From assembly GCF_027594745.1 (NCBI RefSeq), contig NZ_CP110854.1, positions 620,001-684,000 of the forward strand: a DNA stretch of 64,000 nucleotides. Direction: 5' to 3'. This DNA is from Saprospira grandis (GTDB lineage Bacteria > Bacteroidota > Bacteroidia > Chitinophagales > Saprospiraceae). The first letter of the stretch is position 1. Every line of letters begins with the position of its first letter. Of this stretch, positions 58,854 through 64,000 are shown piece by piece. The notes under the pieces are model-generated. The model saw only the letters and a program-made list of their open reading frames with translations. It did no database searches and had not been told where the DNA came from. The position numbers and the translations under genes are program-made.

Positions 58854-59441
58854 CTATTCTGTGCCCCGGATTTGCCGGGCCGCTTCCACTAAAGTACGCA
58901 TCTTCTTCTTGGCTAAAATCAATTGCGATTTTGAGGTATTGATACTAATCCCCAACATTTCTGCAATCTCTCGATGCTTATAGCCCTCTACCACATAAAG
59001 ATTAAACACCGTTCTGTAGCCCGTAGGCAACTGCTCCAATAAGGCCAGAATTTCTCTGGCCGAAAGCTCGTCCTCTACGCTAATCTGTACCGCCTTGGCA
59101 GGCACTTCCGTAATTTCCACATGCTCGCTAAAGCGATACTTTTTACGCAAAAACATTAAGGCCTCATTGACCACAATTCTGCGAATCCAGCCCTCAAAGC
59201 TCCCCTGACCAGAGTACTTATCTATCTTTCTAAAAACCTTACAAAAGGCCTGCACTAAAACCTCCTCCGCATTTTCAGTGGTCTTTACATAGCGTCGACT
59301 CAAACCAAACATTTTGGCAGAGTAACGCTGGTAAACCCGCTCCTGTGCAAGGCGATTCCCCGCACGACATCCTTCAATGAGTTCCTCTTCGGTCACAGTT
59401 TTGGTGCTTTGATGTACAGAATAACTACGAGCTGCTGGCAT
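58854..59441 (-). CDS. ECF sigma factor (sigma-70 family)
   Basis: From ATG 59441 the protein has 195 residues. Region 2 is ELIEGCRAGNRLAQERVYQRYSAKMFGLSRRY to AFCKVFRKIDKYSGQGSFEGWIRRIVVNEALMFLRK in parts, and region 4 is LEQLPTGYRTVFNLYVVEGYKHREIAEMLGIS, the helix-turn-helix for the -35 element. It directs RNA polymerase to a special regulon. The membrane anti-sigma candidate follows. A TTG 14 codons upstream was rejected. Confidence 0.93.
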   Translation of the reverse strand: MPAARSYSVHQSTKTVTEEELIEGCRAGNRLAQERVYQRYSAKMFGLSRRYVKTTENAEEVLVQAFCKVFRKIDKYSGQGSFEGWIRRIVVNEALMFLRKKYRFSEHVEITEVPAKAVQISVEDELSAREILALLEQLPTGYRTVFNLYVVEGYKHREIAEMLGISINTSKSQLILAKKKMRTLVEAARQIRGTE

Positions 59442-59692
59442 AAGATGATGTTTTCTTTCTCTCTTATAGATGCAACTATCCAAAATTTAGGTGTCTCCCC
59501 TAATCAAAATTACTATTATTTTTGTCATTCTTCTATAGGTTGGCTTTCTTTTGCCTCTCTAGCCTCCCCCCTCAAAGCAAGAACAAAAGCCAAATGCCTA
59601 GCCTAGTTGTTTTTATTCGTCTGTTATAATAAGTAATAAAAAAAACCGACCTTTATATCCGAATTTCATTCTCCAACATAAATTTGCATTTT

Positions 59693-60202
59693 ATGTCTAT
59701 TATCACCACCGCCCAATATATTCTAGAAGACCTACAAACTGCTATCGAGCAACTTAGCGACGAGCAGTTTGCTAGCCCAAACAGCCTAATCAATGCTTCT
59801 GTAGGCCAACATAGCCGCCATATTATCGAGTTCTTCCAATGCCTAGAAGAGCAAGCTCCAGAAGGTAGCATCTGCTACGATTTGCGCCAACGCAAAACAG
59901 AAATCGAAACCTCTACTCAGGCCGCTAGCCTTGCTATCGATGGCATTCTCGCTTGGCTACAAACAGAGCCCCAAGAACAAAGCCTCCAACTATTAGTCGA
60001 CCATAGCCTCGCTAAAGAGGAACAGGAAAAAAGCCCTATCCAAAGCTCTCTACACCGCGAAATTGCCTTTAATGTAGAACACGCTATCCACCATATGGCT
60101 ATTTTTAAAATTAGCCTCAAGTATGCCTACCCCAATATCGAATTAGCCGAAACTTTTGGCTTAGCCCCCTCTACTTACCGCCACCAACAACGACAAAGTT
60201 AG
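59693..60202 (+). CDS. DinB-like metal-binding protein
   Basis: From ATG 59693 the 169-residue protein is a four-helix bundle with histidines in ASVGQHSRHIIEFFQ and FNVEHAIHHMAI, the spacing of the DinB/YfiT metal site. Such proteins include thiol transferases and detoxification enzymes, but the activity here is unknown. Its upstream region is AT-rich. A terminator lies 25 bp past the stop. Confidence 0.82.
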   Translation: MSIITTAQYILEDLQTAIEQLSDEQFASPNSLINASVGQHSRHIIEFFQCLEEQAPEGSICYDLRQRKTEIETSTQAASLAIDGILAWLQTEPQEQSLQLLVDHSLAKEEQEKSPIQSSLHREIAFNVEHAIHHMAIFKISLKYAYPNIELAETFGLAPSTYRHQQRQS

Positions 60203-60226
60203 TTGGCTTAGGCTCTTCCATATTAT

Positions 60227-60258
60227 GTCCTCCAATGGTTTTTTACTAGTTGGAGGAC
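60227..60258 (+). terminator. Intrinsic terminator of the DinB-like gene
   Basis: GTCCTCCAA and TTGGAGGAC arms are followed by TTTTTTT, which also begins element 24. Confidence 0.85.
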
Positions 60259-60260
60259 TT

Positions 60261-60625
60261 TTTTTGGGGCCTGCCGCCTTCGGCGGCCGGGCCCTTGCGG
60301 GGCTCGCAAGCCTGCTCGGCCCTGCAGCCCTGCGGGCTTGGGTCTGGCCTGCGGCCACCCCTACAGGCCCCTAGGCCAACCCTCCCCTACTGCTCAGCTA
60401 CAAGCCGCTTCGCGCCTTCAAGCTTCGCAGGCTCGCGCCAAGCGCGCCCGGCCGGCGGCTGGCGGCGGCCATTTCCTTCTCTGCACCTGAGCTAATCTAA
60501 CCCTCAATATATTCCATTTCAGGCCTAGTCCTCCCCTACGCCGCCCCCGCCTGGGGGCTGGGCTCCTTTGGCCTGCGGCCAAAGCGCCCAGCATTACGAT
60601 GCCCCCCTCCGGGGCGCATCCCCAT
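60261..60625 (+). repeat. Mosaic palindromic element 24; right arm of long inverted repeat
   Basis: It has a TTTTTTTGGGGCCTGCCGCC start, GGGGCTCGCAAGCCTGCTCG, GGTCTGGCCTGCGGCCACC and CCCCTAGGCC. The shared extension follows (GCTCAGCTACAAGCCGCTTC, GCCAAGCGCGCCCGGCCGGC, CTCAATATATTCCATTTCAG), the inverted match of 57065-57300. The two arms enclose the anti-sigma, sigma and DinB-like genes. Confidence 0.85.
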
Positions 60626-60632
60626 AAAAAAA

Positions 60633-60657
60633 GGGCTGTCGGAAAATCCGACAGCCC
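60633..60657 (-). terminator. Intrinsic terminator of the SprB-repeat gene
   Basis: GGGCTGTCGGA pairs with TCCGACAGCCC around a three-base loop, 25 bp past the stop codon. On the minus strand it runs into T7. Confidence 0.85.
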
Positions 60658-60681
60658 CTTACTTACATTATCAACTCAGCA

Positions 60682-63600
60682 CTAACGAAGCAAATTCACC
60701 GCCCCGTTAATCACTGCCGTCTCTCCATCAATATAGAGCACTTCAGCATACCAAGCATAAGCCCCAGAATTCATTGGCTTGCCCTTAAAGCTACCATCCC
60801 AACCCTGTTGAGGATCATTAGGATCAAGGTCTACACCTTCATACACCAACTCGCCCCAGCGGTCATACACTCTAAACACCAAAATCTGTTCTACCTTCTC
60901 ATCGCCCTGAATAAAGAAGCGGTCATTATTCCCGTCATTATTCGGCGTAAAGGCCGTAGGTGCAGCGGCATTTCTAGGCTTCTCCATCTTCACCACAATC
61001 GAGCTATCCTGCATACAGCCAGAAGCATTCATGGCCGTAAACTGATAAATGCCCGACTCATAAGGCGTAATATCCATCATTAGACTACTATCTAGCAATG
61101 CCCCAGAGTTAATCTCGGTCCACCACCAGCTCGCTGCAGTCGTATCATTCAAATCCGCAAAAAGCGTCAAGGTATCGCCATACTCTAGCACATACTCCAC
61201 TTCACCCGAATCTAAGGCCGGACCAAAACTCGTGATAAAGAAGGGATCTGCCGCTTCTACCGTCACCAAAGTATCAAAGAGACAACCATTGTTATCTTGG
61301 ACATACAAAGGATAAATCCCTGCTTCCAAGCCCACAAAGAGGTCCCCCCCCTGGAACGTCAAGCTATCTAGACTATAAGTATAGCCACCCAACAAAGTCG
61401 ATCCGCCCGTTCCATCCAACTGAATGCTTCCGTTCGCATCGCCCACACAGGCTACGCCTGTGATATTGAGGTTGCCAATACCTACTTCCGTCGGATTCAC
61501 CAAGCTAATGCTTGTATCTACCTTACAGCCGTTAGCATCTTCCACATTAAGCGTATAGTTGCCTGCCGCTATGCTATCCAAACTAGGCGTTAGCGCCCCA
61601 TTGGACCATAGATAACTATAAGGCGCTGTTCCACCAGCTACCGTAGAGCCCAAAGCTCCTGTACTGTTGTTGTAGCAATCCACCGCGCGAACTTGGTTCA
61701 AGCTCAACTCTAGTTCCGCAGGCTGACCCACTTGGTAGCTAAAGCTATCCACACAACCACTAATCGATTGGACCACCACGCCATATTGGCCAGCAGCTAC
61801 AGCCGTAATGCTTGTGCCCACAACTCCATTGCTCCAGTAACTGGCCTGCAAAGGCTCATTCGAGTTCGTAATGCTAATCGAACCCGTAGAGGCTCCATAA
61901 CAATCTACATCATCAATCGCTACCGTAATGCTCAAGGCCAAGGCCTCACCCACTACTGCCGTATCTACCTGCGTACAGCCATTAAGGTCGGTTACACTTA
62001 CATAATAAGTACCTGCAGAAAGACCAGTCGCTACATTCGTCGTCTGACCCAAAGGATCTGACCACTGATAACTCAAGGTTCCTATTCCGCCTGAAGCCAT
62101 CACCTGAGCGCTTCCGTCTGCGCTGCCACTACAGCTAGCATCTGTTACATTCACAATTTGGCTCGTGATTCCTGAGCTTTCATTTACCGTTGCCGTACGG
62201 ACCAGAGAACAGCCGTTAGCATCTGTAATCGTCACGCTATAGCTACCTACTGTCAAGTTCGAGTTCACATCGCTGCTCGCTCCATTCGACCAAGCATAAG
62301 TATAGTCTCCATTGCTGTTTGGCGTTCCACCACTCACAATAGCCGTAATTTGACCAGAGGCCCCACCAAAGCAAAGCGCATCCGCAGTATTTAGGGTTGC
62401 CACTAGCTCACTAGCGGGTTCCGTCACTATAATCTGACTGTTGGTCACACAACCATTGGCATCCGTTACGCTGACCACATAAGTCCCTGCGGCCAAACCG
62501 CTAATACTTTGGCCCGTCATTCCGTTGGACCAAGCAAAGCTGTAAGGTAGGGTTCCGCCACTCAAGAAGACCGTGGCCGTTCCATCGGCTCCCCCTTTAC
62601 AGTTCACCGCCGTCATTCGAATCGTATCGACGACTAGTGCCGCAGGTTCTACCATATTGACATCCAAGGTCGTGCTACAGCCATTCGCATCTGTTGCCGT
62701 TACTGTATTTATGCCAGCGCCTAGGCTTGTTGCCGTCGCACTAGTCTCGCCATTGGGCCAGAGATAAGTATAAGGAGCATTCCCTCCGCTAGCCACTACT
62801 GTTGCCGTTCCATCTTGATCGCCATTACAGCTAGGGTTACTGCTCGATACAAAGCTCAATACTACAGGATCTGGATTTTGTAGCAAAACTTGTGCTGTTA
62901 CAGAACAGCCTTGACTATCTACCACCACCACAGAGTAAGCGCCTGGCGCTAGGTTCATTGCAGTAGCTGTAGTTTGTCCATCAGACCAAAGGTAAGTATA
63001 AGGGGCGGTTCCACCGGTGGGAACGGCCGTAGCGCTACCGCTATTCGCTCCAGCACAGGCGGCTGTATTTGTCGTAATCGTTGTGCTCAACAAGCTAGGC
63101 TCGCCAATCACAATACTTTCTACGAGCTGACAAGCATTGGCATCGGTTACCGTTACGCTATGCGTTCCTGCCGATAGCCCTACTGCGGTCGCCGTTCCTT
63201 GGCCATCTGACCAGAAGTAAGTATAAGGCATTGTTCCACCTTGTACGCTTACCGTAGCATTACCATCTGTACTTCCGTTACAGCTAGGTTCATTGGCGCT
63301 CATGCTAGCCGTTAGGGCGGCGGGCTCTTCTACTTCTGTAGTAGATACCATATCACAACCATTGGCATCGGTGACCGTCACCTCATAAGTACCGGCCATT
63401 AGGCCCGTAATAGTGGTGCCCGTCATACCATTATCCCAGTTGTAGCTATAAGGAGGCGTTCCACCGCTAGCGCTTACGCTAGCCGTTCCATCGCTTCCGC
63501 CTGCACAAGATACATCCGTATCGCTTAGGCTCAACTGAATGGCCGTAGGCTCCGTAATCGTTACCGAAATGGGCAATACACAGTTGTTTCCATCTCGGAC

Positions 63601-64000
63601 CTCTACCGTGTAGGTCCCTGCGCAGAGCCCCGTAAAGTTATTATTGCTGCTAAACACATTGCCTGTTTGACCAGGACCTAAAATGCGGTATTCATAGCCA
63701 TTTACGCCCAAAGTACCCGTTCCAGATACGGCGGTAGCGATAATTTGGCCATCGCAATCATTGGCACAGAATACATTCACTTGCTGGATCGTCGCATCCA
63801 AAGGTACTGGATCGGCTAAACTGATGCTATCAATAGCGGTACAGCCAGAAGCATCCGTTACCGTTACGGCATAAGTCCCTGCTGCCAAGTTGCTAGCAAT
63901 TGTACCGTTTTGAGCTTGGGCGCCAGACCAGGCATAAGTATAAGGGGCAATGCCACCACTAGCCGTAACCTGAGCCGCTCCATCTGCTGCACCGGGGCAG
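60682..64000 (-). CDS. SprB-repeat surface protein with type B T9SS sorting domain (partial, 5' end outside window)
   Basis: The frame is open from the stop at 60682 to the window edge, so at least 1105 residues are present. It is built of about twelve SprB-type repeats of ~75-80 residues, each with xGGxxPYxYxWSNG and AGTYxVTVTDANGC patterns; a further partial repeat reaches the edge. The C-terminal ~100 residues (PTAFTPNNDGNNDRFFI, YDRWGELVYEG, NSGAYAWYAEV) are the gliding-motility-associated C-terminal domain that directs export by the type IX system and anchoring. Such giant proteins act as surface adhesins in gliding Bacteroidota. Confidence 0.93.
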   Translation of the reverse strand, partial: CPGAADGAAQVTASGGIAPYTYAWSGAQAQNGTIASNLAAGTYAVTVTDASGCTAIDSISLADPVPLDATIQQVNVFCANDCDGQIIATAVSGTGTLGVNGYEYRILGPGQTGNVFSSNNNFTGLCAGTYTVEVRDGNNCVLPISVTITEPTAIQLSLSDTDVSCAGGSDGTASVSASGGTPPYSYNWDNGMTGTTITGLMAGTYEVTVTDANGCDMVSTTEVEEPAALTASMSANEPSCNGSTDGNATVSVQGGTMPYTYFWSDGQGTATAVGLSAGTHSVTVTDANACQLVESIVIGEPSLLSTTITTNTAACAGANSGSATAVPTGGTAPYTYLWSDGQTTATAMNLAPGAYSVVVVDSQGCSVTAQVLLQNPDPVVLSFVSSSNPSCNGDQDGTATVVASGGNAPYTYLWPNGETSATATSLGAGINTVTATDANGCSTTLDVNMVEPAALVVDTIRMTAVNCKGGADGTATVFLSGGTLPYSFAWSNGMTGQSISGLAAGTYVVSVTDANGCVTNSQIIVTEPASELVATLNTADALCFGGASGQITAIVSGGTPNSNGDYTYAWSNGASSDVNSNLTVGSYSVTITDANGCSLVRTATVNESSGITSQIVNVTDASCSGSADGSAQVMASGGIGTLSYQWSDPLGQTTNVATGLSAGTYYVSVTDLNGCTQVDTAVVGEALALSITVAIDDVDCYGASTGSISITNSNEPLQASYWSNGVVGTSITAVAAGQYGVVVQSISGCVDSFSYQVGQPAELELSLNQVRAVDCYNNSTGALGSTVAGGTAPYSYLWSNGALTPSLDSIAAGNYTLNVEDANGCKVDTSISLVNPTEVGIGNLNITGVACVGDANGSIQLDGTGGSTLLGGYTYSLDSLTFQGGDLFVGLEAGIYPLYVQDNNGCLFDTLVTVEAADPFFITSFGPALDSGEVEYVLEYGDTLTLFADLNDTTAASWWWTEINSGALLDSSLMMDITPYESGIYQFTAMNASGCMQDSSIVVKMEKPRNAAAPTAFTPNNDGNNDRFFIQGDEKVEQILVFRVYDRWGELVYEGVDLDPNDPQQGWDGSFKGKPMNSGAYAWYAEVLYIDGETAVINGAVNLLR

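Overview
The window comes from a Bacteroidota bacterium and, by my reading, most likely from a Saprospira-type member of the Saprospirales (inference; no database was consulted). Three things point that way. Promoters carry TAnnTTTG -7 boxes and genes lack Shine-Dalgarno sites. The core genes have Bacteroidota forms: a short-lid adenylate kinase, a signal peptidase I with an N-terminal membrane extension, an LptE-like lipoprotein, and a SprB-repeat surface protein with a gliding-motility type C-terminal domain. There is also a heavy load of GC-rich palindromic intergenic repeats.

Layout. 0-5.8 kb: a DUF4199-like membrane protein (partial), obg, an unknown gene, adk, and a tdh-kbl threonine-degradation pair. 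6.2-8.5 kb: five tandem small STAS/SEC14-like paralogues, followed by a class I terpene synthase (8.5-9.5 kb). 9.5-14.8 kb: a DUF3298-like lipoprotein, rimO, accD and an APH-kinase/RapZ-C fusion. 14.9-16.9 kb: five more STAS/SEC14-like paralogues. 17-18.9 kb: prpE interrupted by an in-frame amber codon. 19-24 kb: an accessory island with an IS5-type element that has clipped a lipoprotein-like gene, an orphan Rhs C-terminal fragment with a His/Cys peptidase-like tip, a pair of ~205-bp direct repeats and a 42-bp tandem array. 24-34.6 kb: hypothetical genes, an MDR oxidoreductase, an NlpC/P60 hydrolase, a CWC-DUF5522 protein, fur, a STAS protein, purA, lepB and a DPM1-like glycosyltransferase. 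34.8-40.5 kb: a minus-strand run lpxB, GNAT, rlmD, rsmB, preceded by ohr-ohrR. 40.8-50.5 kb: a Lys/Gly-rich exported protein, an FKBP lipoprotein, a membrane protein, an adenosine deaminase-like enzyme, an acyl-CoA thioesterase, lptE, icd, a di-haem peroxidase, a methyltransferase and a CDF transporter. 50.5-57 kb: mnmG, a polytopic membrane protein, a frameshifted GT4 glycosyltransferase and mlaE/mlaF. 57.5-60.2 kb: an ECF sigma factor, a putative anti-sigma factor and a DinB-like protein, enclosed by a ~360-bp inverted repeat. 60.7-64 kb: the 3' end of a very long SprB-repeat protein.

The most unusual structure is a family of about 24 mosaic palindromic elements (roughly 50-370 bp, GC-rich) found between genes across the whole window. 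They share short fixed blocks (a TTTTGGGGCC end, GCTCGCAGGTCTGCTCGGCC, GGTCTGGCC, ATCGCTAGGCC) joined by stem-loops whose sequences change while the pairing is kept. At four genes (obg, the DUF3298-like lipoprotein, the thioesterase and mnmG) a -7-like box lies just beyond the element, so the element would form the 5' untranslated RNA. Other leads are the terpene synthase, the ten-member STAS/SEC14-like expansion, the Rhs tip with its neighbour damaged by the IS, and the paired palindromes around the ohr promoter. No tRNA, rRNA or CRISPR array was found.
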